A DNA stretch of 64,000 nt from Ascaris suum. Taxonomy: Eukaryota > Nematoda > Chromadorea > Rhabditida > Ascarididae. The notes beneath the pieces were generated by a model. It was not told where the DNA came from, made no database searches, and worked only from the letters and a program-made list of their open reading frames with translations. Of this stretch, positions 46,889 through 60,100 are shown piece by piece; position 1 is the stretch's first letter, and each line of letters opens with the position of its first letter. The translations under genes and the position numbers were made by a program. The DNA is taken from the NCBI GenBank assembly GCA_013433145.1, contig CM024184.1, positions 124,137 to 188,136 on the forward strand, in the 5' to 3' direction.

Positions 46889-47529
46889 CTGCAAATACGA
46901 TTCATAAATTTTTCTGCTAAAATTTGCAATGAGGTGAAGCTGAAAGTTGAGTCGTTTTCTTCCTGTAAAATATATCACTCCCCGTCATCTCCTCGTAGTC
47001 ATATTGCGCGATTGTCACCCTCCTCAATGTGTCAGGGAACGAGCACTGCGTGATGTCCCATTCGTTTCATGTCTGCGCTCTCTTTTTCCAATCTCTGTCA
47101 TCTCTCTTTTCCACTCTCAAATGCGATTTAAAAATGCGATGAAAGAAACGATTCATCGGGTAAATATTTCAGCAGGTGATAGCGTTCAATACCCAATATC
47201 CTTTAAAAGCTCCGTCTATGGTTTTATGATAAACCTTTGCCTACGCTAAATAACTTCCAAACTATGTTCGTTCGTTTTTCTGCTTCTGCCCACTAATGGG
47301 GTGCAGATGAAGCATCTAAAATACGGATTAGAGAAGATAATGGAGCGAAAAGATCAATGAAGTGTGTTATAAAAACTCTCACCATACTAAATAAGAGCAG
47401 AAGTATTAGGCAAGAGATTAGTTTCTTGTGTAAAATGTACATAATTCATGGAGATTTAGTTAAAACTGGTCAAAATACTAAAGCTAATAAAACGTGCTAT
47501 AAATTTCATATGTAATTCCCCGAACTCAG

Positions 47530-49415
47530 GTACCAAAATATCAATTATAACCGTATATTTGACAACAGTACTATAAAAAAGGAGTTAAATAAAGTTAACT
47601 CTTAAGATCCCTTAGATGCGAATCGCGTTTTCTTATGACAAAGTAATCGGTGGGTACCGCTGTTATTATAATAGAACATTAAATATGTTAAAGCAGCATC
47701 CTGGAGCTCTGTCTCGATTTCTATATAATACTTATGATTGTCATAACTCACAATTCGTTCACAAATCCTTACAACATGTGTTCACGGGTGATTTGGATAT
47801 AATTCAGTCTAGTGCTCTTAGGAATATTTTTAAAAAAGACGCAAAGTTCAGACCCATCGCTAATAAGCATCCGCTTTGCATTACGGAGGAGGCAGTCCAA
47901 TCCTTAAACAGGTTAATTCTACAAGTTGCTCGAATTGAGCATATTACGACAAATAACTTAAGAACTTTCCGAATGTTGGCTTACGCCGTATTAAAAGCGT
48001 TTTCAATGACGAGTTCTATCAAGGGGGGGGGGAGGGGAGGGGGAGTCGGTATACGCCATTGTTCAAATTACATTAAAGACAAATTACTTATTACTATGCA
48101 ATCTAAATTTATAATTGCACCCGTGGATAAAGCAGCCAATAATTACGCGTTCATATGGGAAAACTTTTACATTGAAATTTGATGTAAGGGGCTTTGAATT
48201 GTAAATGACAGAGTTACTGTTAACGATACTTCTGAATATGTTGAAAATACAATCGCACTAAACATTATTAACGCGCATCGTAAATTTTCTGAAAGGTATT
48301 TCATTACAGTTAAAGAGGATAACTCAACCTTACCTAAAATGTTTGCCATTACTAAACTGCACAAAAATCTCTATAAGTTAGGTATATAGCCGGAGCTAGT
48401 AAGAGTTCCCTTAAACCGTTATCCTCTTTTTGCATAACATTTTACAATTTTTTAAAGGCCGTTTATGTAATTGCTGCACTATTGCAGGTCAAAGAAGCGA
48501 GATCTATCATTACTACAGCGTAAACAATTCCTATGATGTTTTAGATATCATTAATAAATATAGTAAACGCATTAAAACGGTTTTGGCTGGGGATTTTTCC
48601 ATTTTCTTTATGGCATAACCGCATGACGTCATTATTTTTAAAAAATGGAATTTTTAACGCACGTGTGCTTTGAAAATTCTAATCAGGGTTGCCTTAAAGT
48701 TTTTGGTCGCAAAACCCAGTTCTAAACGGACAGTTACGAGCTCAAAGCGTATTCTCTTGCCTTGTACAGGGTAGAAATCGTGGAAGTAATTAAGTTTGCT
48801 TTACTTGAAAGCTAGTTACCTTTGTTGGTTTTATTTTCATACAATCTAAAGGAGTACCCATGGGAGGTAACGCTTGTCCCGATATAGCCGGTCTTACCTT
48901 GTCCATTATGGAATATAAGTATGCCAAGATTTCATGTTTCAATGCTATCTGTTGTAGGTACATTGATGATTTGCTGATATTTAATACTGATAACTTTCAA
49001 AGTATTGCTAAATTAATTTACGGAGATTCGTGGGAGGTTGGGGTTACATACGCTGGTAACAGCTGATTTCTTGGACTTGACCTTTTTCGTTACCTATAAA
49101 GGTGTCGTTTCAAACGTCTACGAACAGACGAATCAATTTAATTTTTCAGTGAATAAATACGCTCAACTGGACAGTAATATCCCACTATTCATACACAAGA
49201 ACCTTGTGTTTCACAAGTCTTTAGGTTTAGTAAACTGTGTTCATTTAAAACAGACTTTATTAAAAAGTGTAAAGGATTGCTTTAAAAAATTACAAGGAGA
49301 AGGGTCTTAGTGTTGCGTTAATGGAAGAGTATTTATATAATGCATCAATGAGTAAACTAAAATTTGTGTATAAGTTCGTCTATCCTAATAGACAAGGTAC
49401 TGAAGTTTAATCAAC
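47530..49415 (+). pseudogene. Decayed Penelope-like reverse transcriptase
   Basis: Reverse transcriptase remnants in order across several frames: HPGALSRFLYNTYDCHNSQF near 47.7 kb, FIIAPVDKAANNYAFIWENF near 48.13 kb, TLPKMFAITKLHK near 48.33 kb, MGGNACPDIAGLTLSIMEYK at 48.86 kb, the catalytic CRYIDDLLIFN at about 48.95 kb, LDLTFFVTYKGVVSNVYEQT and NKYAQLDSNIPLFIHKNL at 49.1-49.2 kb, and a tail (NASMSKLKFVYKFVYPNR) to about 49.4 kb. PMGGNACP, YIDD and the APVDKAxNN block point to a Penelope-like element. Stops, several frame changes and a G-rich slip tract at 48026-48043 show it is dead. No GIY-YIG endonuclease domain was recognised downstream. Confidence 0.75.
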
Positions 49416-49724
49416 GAGATCTTTTATGGACTTTAGTATCATTCGCCTATTTACCATGCAAACTAGTGGGAGTGATCCATGCAGGTCTCGTCTCTTCAAG
49501 GGGAATATACACAAAGATTTACTGATTATTGCTTTCTAGCATTAGATTAACAATTACGTAGTTGTGCATTTATATGTTATATGCACACAATGCCTTAAAC
49601 TAGCTTTTAATGTATATATTGGCATGGGACGTGTCAACGTTAGTTCCACTAATTTATTGAAGCATTATTATAACAGTACTTCCTTGTTAATCTCTTCCAG
49701 TGGGCTTCGAATGTCATTCATTTT

Positions 49725-49785
49725 GAGTCGATAGGTTCAACACTCGCATAGATCAGATGAGTACCGCTCTATCCGCTACGCTATC
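49725..49785 (-). repeat. tRNA-like fragment, possible SINE or decayed tRNA
   Basis: The minus strand carries TAGCGTAGCGGATAGAGCGG, a good polymerase III A box. It is followed by a possible anticodon stem (ACTC/GAGT) and a poor B box (TGTTGAACCTA). No full cloverleaf could be drawn. It lies about 310 bp past the Penelope-like relic. Confidence 0.3.
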
Positions 49786-50874
49786 GTTCGGTCGATGACC
49801 TCGACATCGACCCTCGCGTTTATCGACCGCTAATCGCTATCACTACTGCTTTTGTTTACTCATCGTTGCCCCATTGTTTGCCCATTTGAATTTCTCTATC
49901 GTACGCTTTTTTGGTATAGTTTTTTTCCTAACTGTATTTTGAATATACTCCAGTTATTGTGTTTAACATGTAGTACAATATACTTACAATTTGATTATTC
50001 TTTATTATTAGCTGTTTCCGCGGTTCTCACAATTCTTCGCTATTACATTTCAGTAAAACTCTTTGCACAATGCTTCGCTTATTATGTGCCGCATATTTAC
50101 AAAAAATTTAATTTCCTCTGTTTAAATTTAATGACAATTTTCATGATCATTATCAACATATCTATTTCACTAAATCTTTAATTCTGTTTCGTTTCAAATT
50201 TCTTTTGTTATATTTCAATCAACCGACTTTGGTTCATACTGTTTAACGGCACAATTTACGCAGTCTTTTGATGGCAATTATTTTCATGCATACCAGTACT
50301 TATTAAAATGGTGTTTTATATAATAATTTAGCTTGTAGAGTACTTATTCTTGACAACAACATAGGTTTAGGTACTTAAAAGTTTGCTTGCAGTGGTGGTT
50401 TTATTAATGTCAGTATCACGCGACCCTATCCCACTTTTACTTTTAATGCTTTATTATTGCGCTTCGCATGTAGCTTTCTTTCCGGGATCTTGGGCTAAAA
50501 CTTTACTTGTAGGAATAGGTGGTGGAGATCGCAAGTTCGAAGAAACGGACTTTGGTGATGAGGTCGGGGCTGCAGTTTGTAATCTTTGTGTGCATTATGC
50601 ATTTTAATATACATTTTAAGCACTGATTTTTCCATATTTTTCTTTTCTGTTTCTTTTCTTTTACACGCAATTAAGTTGCCTGTGCGTTATCGGGTGCAAA
50701 TGTCAACGCTTAAGGGCCGAAACGTGCTCACCTTTTATTCTCATCGGTAATTTATCCACGTCTTACTCCTTGATTTTAACGTTTAGTCTTCTGATAGTGA
50801 TCTATTGCTACTATGTCTGCACTCGCGAAATGTTTCTTTGCAACATATATTTCCCTAACTTTGTTTCTTTCACA

Positions 50875-51098
<224 letters not shown>

Positions 51099-53877
51099 TT
51101 TTTTCACCCTTGTCAAATTTTCAAACATTTTGCAGAACTTTCTTTGCGTTTCTTATACTTTGTTCTTTTTTCTTTTATAAAGCATTAAAAAATTGATATC
51201 AGTTTAAGTGCTTCGTATGCCAAGACTGGGCGTAAGAAATCATCCATCACAGAGATGGAATTGGGTATCGACTAAGAAATTTTCAGTTTGAGTTCAGCAT
51301 CTTCGAAAACATAACCCTAAGATTGCTATGGCTCAAATCACTCACAGTCATCTGCAGAGTGAAGATGGCTATAAGAGGCCAAATAATTTCGATCGAATTT
51401 TGTTTCACTTTTGAACTTTCCATCACCGAAACACTAATCCTTTTAATACTGCATTTGTAACATTTTTGTATGTTCTCTTGGAAATTTCATCCCTTCCACA
51501 TAATTACGGTGATATTATAGACGTTAGGAACTTAATGCTAATGTCCTTACTTTTTTTCATGGTAACTAAAGTTATGATGCTTTATCTTTCCTCATTTGAT
51601 TTGCTACCCGTTTCGACTTTCGTTTGCATTAACGTTGCCCTTTTTCGACTCCTACAATATTGTTTGCTTCATGTTAAACATGGCCTAACGAACATCGTAA
51701 AACACAACACATTTTCGCATCAACCCGTTACCTTTGCGGTCATGCGCAAACCTCCAATTTGTTTCACAAAATGTATGTCTCTACGATGATATCATGTCTC
51801 TACGTTTGTATATTTTTGTGCCTAGGCGACAGTCCCGATGGGATGCTACTGAAGTGAGAGTTACGAAATCTGGTGGTTATAATGTAAACCAGAATCCGTT
51901 AACATATTCTTTCTCTTCATTTCCCTCCCCCTCCCTATCTGATTCGTTAGTTACCAAAAACCGTTAATATATATTTAAAGGCGCCAGGTCACTTGCGTGT
52001 ATTTATATCAACCGCATTTCCATTACCTAGCTGAGCAGCAGAACAACAAATCTTTTGTGGAATATTCGTATGAAGCTTGGGTTGATTACGATATAGAGGC
52101 TTTGTTGTGTATGTTGATTGATTTTCTGCGTTCTAATCTGCGGAAATAGTTGGCCAAGTGAGCGGAATGCAAAACTGCAAAACACGTATCGATCAAGTTC
52201 CTTTGGGACCTTTCTTTATTTGTTTCCACTCTTCTCGTGTTTCTTTTTCCATTTTCTCTTGCATATTGATATCTGACGTATTCGGCATTTAGAGCGTTAA
52301 AGAACTATTTTTAAACTTCACATTCTCTTAACTCTCCTTCCATTCCCCCTTCGCTACCTCCCCTCCTAAAATTCTATGCCACGTTGCTGGTGATACTTCC
52401 TCGATTGGGGTTGCCATCTCGCATTTCACTCATTATTAAAAGTTAACTCACGAAGTCTCACAGCTTCAAATAACAATAACAACGTAGAGTAAAACAACGA
52501 AGCAATCAAATCAATGCATTAACCTATAACGTTGCTTCTAAATTTGCATTCGATATCGCAGTGTGCCATTGTCGCAGTCAGCACATCTACTAACACAAAT
52601 ATCAGTGAACTTCGGCTGTAAACGGACGACCGCTGCATCATTGTTGCTTTGCCACTATTGTGACCGTAGTGTCCTACAGCTAAGAGAAGGGTCTAGGCAA
52701 ATATGATCTTATAGTGAGTGCTTCGATGTGAGCACAAAGATAGCGATATGGCGTTCGTCAGCGGTGAAGCGTGCGATTTGGTGAAGAACTAGGCGTAGTT
52801 CGAGTTCGTGAAGGCAGAACAATGACGACAGATACAAAGAGGCCACATGAAAGATTATGAGAAAGGTCCGTTTATGTGGTCAATTATGAGAAAGCATCGC
52901 CTTCTGTGGAACAAATGAAAGATCACGCAGCAGCAATTGCCATGCTAAACACTTTTTTCAGTCTCATACATCATACCAACCACAACCATTAATGCATATG
53001 CAGTGATGCGTTCGAATTTTGTTTCACCTAACAGCTCGTGTATTTCTCGTGCAAAAGATCTGTTTTTCAAACCACAGTTTGTTGAATGTGTTCTGATTGG
53101 TTTGCTTTTTTAAGATTTATATATATGATGCTTCAAGAGCTGTTCGCTGCACGACTAGACGTCGCTATTGTTCCTTTTACTTTTAAGGGGAGAATTTGAG
53201 AAAGAACAAGGAAGAGGCTTTTACGAAAAAGGAAGAAGAAAAGAAGGGGAAAGCATGTAAAAGTATATTTTTGTAATAAAATATGCGGTCTACCGCATTT
53301 GCGTCAATGCTCTCACTTCCATTTGCGAAGTATGCGGAAAGTTGGTATGGTTTTGTTCTAGCACAACGGTGCCTCGTATAATATTATATTTCCGGGCATC
53401 TTTTCCTTCTTAATAGAATTTTGCTTTTCGTCTTTTTGTCGTAAACAAGTTTTGCACTTAGATGCTTGACGGAATCTTAATGGAATCTTTTTTTCGCGAT
53501 AACAAACGAGCGAACATGCTTCTTCCAGTGGTAATAAAAGCTGATAATATGTAGCTGAAGCAGCAAGTGAGTGATATGATAGAAATAAGCAGTGATAGTA
53601 GCGAAGCAGGTAGTACTAGGTATTGTGAGAAGTAATATTGGTGATAGCTAGTAATGATGCCGGAGGTCGGATAGTCATCCCACAGACTCGGGAGAACTGA
53701 AGGCCTTTTTAAGGCACTCGAACTTCAGGTTCCTCGAGACAAGGGGTCAGATCGAGCTTGCCGGCCGCCATTCGAGAATGGAGGCATCAGGTGCAGCATT
53801 GTTTCATAGTCGCTCTTTCGATTTTCCTCAAAAATTTTCATTTTAAACACATGACTGCAAATGGGGTCGCAACTTCC

Positions 53878-53963
53878 AAAAATTTCCACTAGTTACACAT
53901 AAAGTCGCACTCAAGTTTAATTAAACTTGAGTGCGACATTATGTGTAACTAGTGGAAATTTTT
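53878..53963. repeat. Near-perfect 86-bp palindrome without spacer
   Basis: Two 43-bp arms meeting between 53920 and 53921, with one mismatched pair. No loop sequence separates the arms. Confidence 0.97.
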
Positions 53964-53995
53964 GTGTAACTAGTGGAAATATGTGTAACTAGTGG
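53942..53995 (+). repeat. Three direct copies of TGTGTAACTAGTGG
   Basis: The outer part of the palindrome's right arm is repeated in tandem twice more (starts at about 53942, 53963 and 53982); the last copy is truncated. This is a palindrome edge amplified by slippage or template switching. Confidence 0.92.
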
Positions 53996-56436
53996 TTTAT
54001 TTCAAAAGTAACCTTTAAATTCGAACAGGATTCAGAGCCTTTGACCGGAATTATTTGAGCAAGAGTCATTTTGCGAAAAGCCAATATTTCTGTAAAGTGA
54101 AAAGGTTAGGAGAGGAGTAGGCGTTAGTCTGCAGGATTGAAGGATTGCCAATTCTGCTGTCTTCCACTGATTCTAAGGTGAAGAAATCTTGTTTGTTATT
54201 GAATGCTGCGCTGAGGGTAATGCCAGCTTTTCTACGTTTGCCTCAACGGCATTGTTCTCACCTGCTAGCTGTGGCTTTTATATGAGCTGACTCGAACAGA
54301 TTTATGCAACGGAATGTAATATGCATTCGGAGAGGACATCTCGCTCACCTGTATAGATTGCAGCACTGACTATGTTCTCTAAGCAATTTCAAGATGAGGT
54401 GCTTTTGAGCGATCATGGATGTGAAATTTTAGGGGAGTGAACTGGGAACAAGTGTAGAGAAGCGAGTTAGATGGGCCAACAGGGTATATGCTTATTCTCT
54501 TGCTGCCTATCTAAGCGATCAATAAAACGATATGCCAGTACGTCGTCCAACGAAGTAAACACTTATACAAATCTGCACTTTTCATTGGCGATACTACTTG
54601 AATAGTTCGCCTTTATAAATTTCGCATTTGCTTTATGGGACCTATGAAAAACTGATCGATCATAATGAAACTGCGTCGGAAGGATATGACCACAGTGACA
54701 TTATTCGGAATTGATTGTGGGAAATGCAAACTCCCAGTATCACTGACATTTTAATAAAGAGTTCGATCTTTACCTATGGATTAATTGTTTTTGTTTTTCT
54801 ATAGGTGAAACGCGACTACAGATGACTGTAGGCGAAAGTGTAGCTGTAGTTGCACCATTTATGAGATTTTCATTTAGGGAACATTAAATTCTAACGAAAC
54901 GTTGGAACTAGACTGTCACGAAAATATTTCAGCGATTTTATCACTTGAACGGCGATCTTAGAAAGGGAAGTTATTTGCCTCCTTCATCCTCCGTTTATCG
55001 TAAGGAGCAGGTGTTGCGTTGCAAGGGCAGTAATAAACAATTTTGACCCTTTTTTGGTCTGTTTTGGGGATCGCGGGAAAATACGTTTTCTTTGTCCTAC
55101 AGTATGATGGACAAAAGTTTCAAAGATAGGAGCAAAACGTTGTAGAATCCTGTTCCTCGTCGGGTTTGATCTGGTGGGGGAACCGGTGTATGTCCCAAGG
55201 ACATCCATGCCTAGCGCACGAGTAATGTTGGATATGCGTGGCCTTATACTGTCCTCGCTTGATTTCATTTAGAAAAGCATGACGAGCTTGGAGCGGAGTT
55301 CAGGCTATTGTTTGAACAATAGAAGAAACCTTGCTACTCTGAGATGACATGACGGTGGGAGGAACAATGGGTGGCGTATATATGCTTAAAATGGAGCATC
55401 TATTTCGTCTTGAGACAAACCTGCAGCCTTTTGAGATGTGAACACTTCATGCTTCACTCACAACTCACTAAACTAAATGCAAGCCGAGCTGAACTGCTCA
55501 AAAAACCTTCAATGGCTACAAAAGCATTCTCAGGTCAAACGGTCTATTCTGATAACACAACGGGCAAAGAGGTCCTCCCTAGCACCCAGATATGCTTCTC
55601 TGGTACTATGAACAGGAATCGTGAGATAAAAAATTTCATATGTTCAGTTCGCCCATCTTTTGAAATTTTCGACCACCATCACCACTTATTACCTCACGGC
55701 AGTGTTGTAGGACTTACTTCCTAATTTAGCGCTAACATCCTAAAATGTGCGATCTCAAATTGACCAGCAAATGAGATCTGTTGAAAAAGGGCGGTGTCGA
55801 GATCGTCACTAGAAAGCAGACGGGTAACTCTTTCCGCTGAATACCTTTTTTAGCGATGAAAAATGTCGTCTTGCCAAGTTTCTGCCTTGAAAAAGGGATA
55901 TGACAAATGAAAAATGGAAATACGCGCAACATATCCTTGATTATTCCTCGAAATGCAACCATACCATGCCTATTTCAAGCGGGTTCATTAGGTGTATTTT
56001 TAAGGATCCAACGTACTGTCTCTTTATGCGCATTTGCAAATCTGCATTGTTTGCTATAATGCGGTCGTATCTGCGACTAATTTGTCTCTTTCTTCCAGTT
56101 GCACCGTCTTTCTTCTTTTCGGTCTAATTATGTGGAGAGGAGATTGTGGGTGGTTCATCTGCATATCTCAAAACGGATTGTCAAGGAGGAAGGTGGGAGG
56201 CACATATTTCAATAACCACTGAAAATTCATGAAGCGGCGTACATCCGAAAAATTATTCATTTCCGTTAAGTCGTTAACGTGTTTTTTTGCAGCAATTTTG
56301 CCGCTATTTTCTCTACTGAATACATGAATCAGCAAGGTAATGCACTCAGCTTGTGCAATTCTGAGACTAGAACGCTTACATTTGAGAGTGTTGGTAACTT
56401 TCGAAAAAAGGCCGCTTTTCAAGGAAGGGTGCGACC

Positions 56437-57118
<682 letters not shown>

Positions 57119-60100
57119 TATATATTACTAGGTCTGACGAGGAGCAGGTTGTGAATGTGTTTTGAGGTGCGATTGGTATTGAAATCCTCACCCACTGCGA
57201 GTGGTATTGAGCAATCACCTCAGCGCAATTGAGGCAGTTTGCTTGCTGGCCAAGGAAGCAGAAAAGGCGTTTTTATTTCAAGGCGCCTGCATTTGTCGTT
57301 GGTCGCTTTCAGCACATTGTGACCTTTATTTCAGGTATCCTGTAATAAAAGTTGACATAAATGTGCCAGGTGCACTTTGCTTCGCGAGTTTATGCAAATG
57401 AATAGAGCATAGATATTAGCAGTTAGCTGATTTGAATAACGATTAGATATATACCTCTCAATGTGAAGAATATCTACTAGCTTGGCAGTTCATATGGCTA
57501 TATTACTAATGTCTCTACCTTCGCGTTAACCGGTTTCTGCTCTATCTTTTTTCATTTCCTCTCAAAGTTGCATTGCATTAGCCGTTTAATACTCCCACCA
57601 TATATTCAATGGCGGATTTATCCGCAAAGCGTTGCTTGTTATGTGCTTTGGAATTTTATGAATGTTACAATTGTTCAAAAATTTTTTTCTTTGGCGAAAT
57701 TTTTGAATTTTTGATTTTCAGTGCGTTATGAATATAACTCATAAAATCAGAATGTGAGTCTAAAAGCAGAATGTTGCATCACATCTACTCTAAGCATTAT
57801 GTGTTCAAAAATGTATGCCTTCAATACTTGTAGCTGCTATGGCAATCGTTTGAATAACCAATGGCAAAGCCTAGAGATGTTTTATTCACCAATCTTAGCA
57901 TTTGGATAAGACTAGATTTATTGAAGGCATGGTGCTGTCGGCTCCTTTCTTAAGAAATTTATATGATGACCGCATTTCAAAGGTTTTGCAACCGAAGAAA
58001 ACACGCGATTCTTTAATCGATCAAAGCTGCCTGGGACTTCACGTAATGGTAAGTACTTTGCTTCGTATAGTTGGAATGTGGTGATCAGGTTTCACATTGC
58101 TTGTATTTAGTAGTATAAAGCTTTGTTCCGCTGAGAAAACATTTCGCTTCATGAAGCCATCGTCACGTAATTCTAAAGAAACCACTTCTATTACTATAGA
58201 AGGGGGGAAATGAGTGCTGTGGCAATACAAGAAAAGCGATCGCCGATAAAGGAAATCAGAATTATATATCTAAAGATAAATATAGACTGACTCGGGATGT
58301 CGCGATCTATAAAATTATAAGTTTCATAGGTCGCATCTTTTATAGATTTGTAAAATTCGGGAAGATAAAACTATAAATTCGATGAAAGGTGCTTCTACAT
58401 GGAATGCATAACAACGGTTCAAGAGTGCAACACATGAATGAATTAGTATGCGACTATCATGTGGCTCAGTGTTTACCCCGAATCTTATCTCGTACCAGTT
58501 GTATATGTATTTAACAGTCATGAAGATGTCGGCTTCTCTCACAACTGTAGTATTCGTTGGATGAGGCACGTCTGATACAACGCATGACACATTTTTTCAA
58601 CGCATGTCTTTGGCACAGCAATCAGTGATTGTATTGTTGAGGCGGATAATGCATTTACATTGATTATAACACAATACTTAGATGTGCTATAACAGAATCA
58701 CTCGCACGTTCCTGTAAATCTAATGAAGTGACGCAGATGAATAAGGATAAGGAGATGATATTTGTTAATGATTGCGATGTTATTTAAGACAAGAATGAAC
58801 GTGGTTCGGTGATCCGCATTATTAAGGCGAATGTGCCTGTGTTTCGTGCAGTGAAGTGCAGTGCCATAGGGTGATCGTAGGAGAAAGATGATCAACGACG
58901 AAACTAGAATTTCGAGAAAAATTTCGGGAAATATATTCACTAAGCCAGAACGATGAGGCTGGTCTTCTGCATTTATTAACATAATGCTTCTTGTGCGGTA
59001 TTTGATCCACTCACTTTTAATTTATTTGTTTCTTTGAATTTATTTGGTTCTTTAGCAGTGAGTATCATTAGCGTGTATTATTGATTTCTTGCCAAAAAAA
59101 TATTGGCAATTCAACTGTTGATTCGAGTGCTGTATGTATATAGTAAAAATCTTCAGTTAGCCTAATAATGAGGTGTACATATGTCGTGAAGTGACGGTGT
59201 GGATCATTCAGCTTACTCGTAAATCCCCAAAAAACTCATATCTGAATTTTCGAAATGGATGTAATACGGGGTGGTCGATTACGCACAACTCAATTATCCA
59301 GTTGGTCAACTGAAAAATGTTCGACACAGTCTCCATTAACGTTCACTCAGTGCAGAAAAAGCAAACTACGAATACATCCATCAAGGAATATTGTTCATAA
59401 ACTCTTTGCAAAGTTTGTAATGATGAATTTGAAAACTTCACCGATGGAATCACATATCCACCATTGGTTTTCGCCAAGAAATTATTGCAGGAGATTGCAC
59501 TGAAAGGTGTAATTTTGTACTGAGGGTGTTGCATTTATCACGTTACATCAACGGGAAAATTCTCCAACAATCTCTATGAATTTCTTGTGTAAACTAAATT
59601 TATGCATCGCCTCAAATTTCACGGTGTTGTACACTAGAAAACGATGCACTGATATGTGATGATTATGTTTTGTCTGAAGAAATATCAATGGCAATTGAAT
59701 TGCAATTTTCCAGACAATTTTGTGCAATGATACTTGCACATAAAATGATAGAAAACTGTTGCAGTTTTCATCCAAGTAGCCTCCGTGTAACGCACATTCG
59801 ATTTCTTTGTTATATTTTCGCTCATCAGATTGTGGAAGTTAGGGTTGATGGGTGCTGTTGAGGGACATCGAATTTGTGAAGACATAGATGAAACAATTTC
59901 ATTCTCTACGATTCGATACCTTATCGTCATGAAGACTACATAGAAAATTCGCGACTTTTCTGATGGTGTACTTATTTTGCGTCCTGATGTAGTTCCCTGT
60001 ATTTGGTGCATAAGTAATGATGCGCTGTAGGTGGGAAATATGTAATGGAAAATATGTAGATATGAGAGTGGTTATAATCTTGCCCAAATATCTTGCTCAC

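Larger units (their letters stand above)
45049..47529. other. Upstream region of pah, first exon not found
   Basis: Must contain the pah start exon unless it lies beyond the Penelope relic. An 11-bp-stem hairpin at 46.3 kb and the Cys-rich exon candidate at 46.8 kb are the only structured features. Confidence 0.45.

Noticed and set aside
50700..50740. Possible hammerhead ribozyme of the Penelope-like element (GGGCCGAAACG)
   Set aside because: The GAAAC core and half of a stem are present, but no CUGANGA core or matching stem I/III could be found, so a complete hammerhead is not supported.
54984..55268. 94-aa minus frame with TRALGMDVLGTYTGSPTRSN
   Set aside because: Protein-like in places but no family, start context or splice partner recognised.
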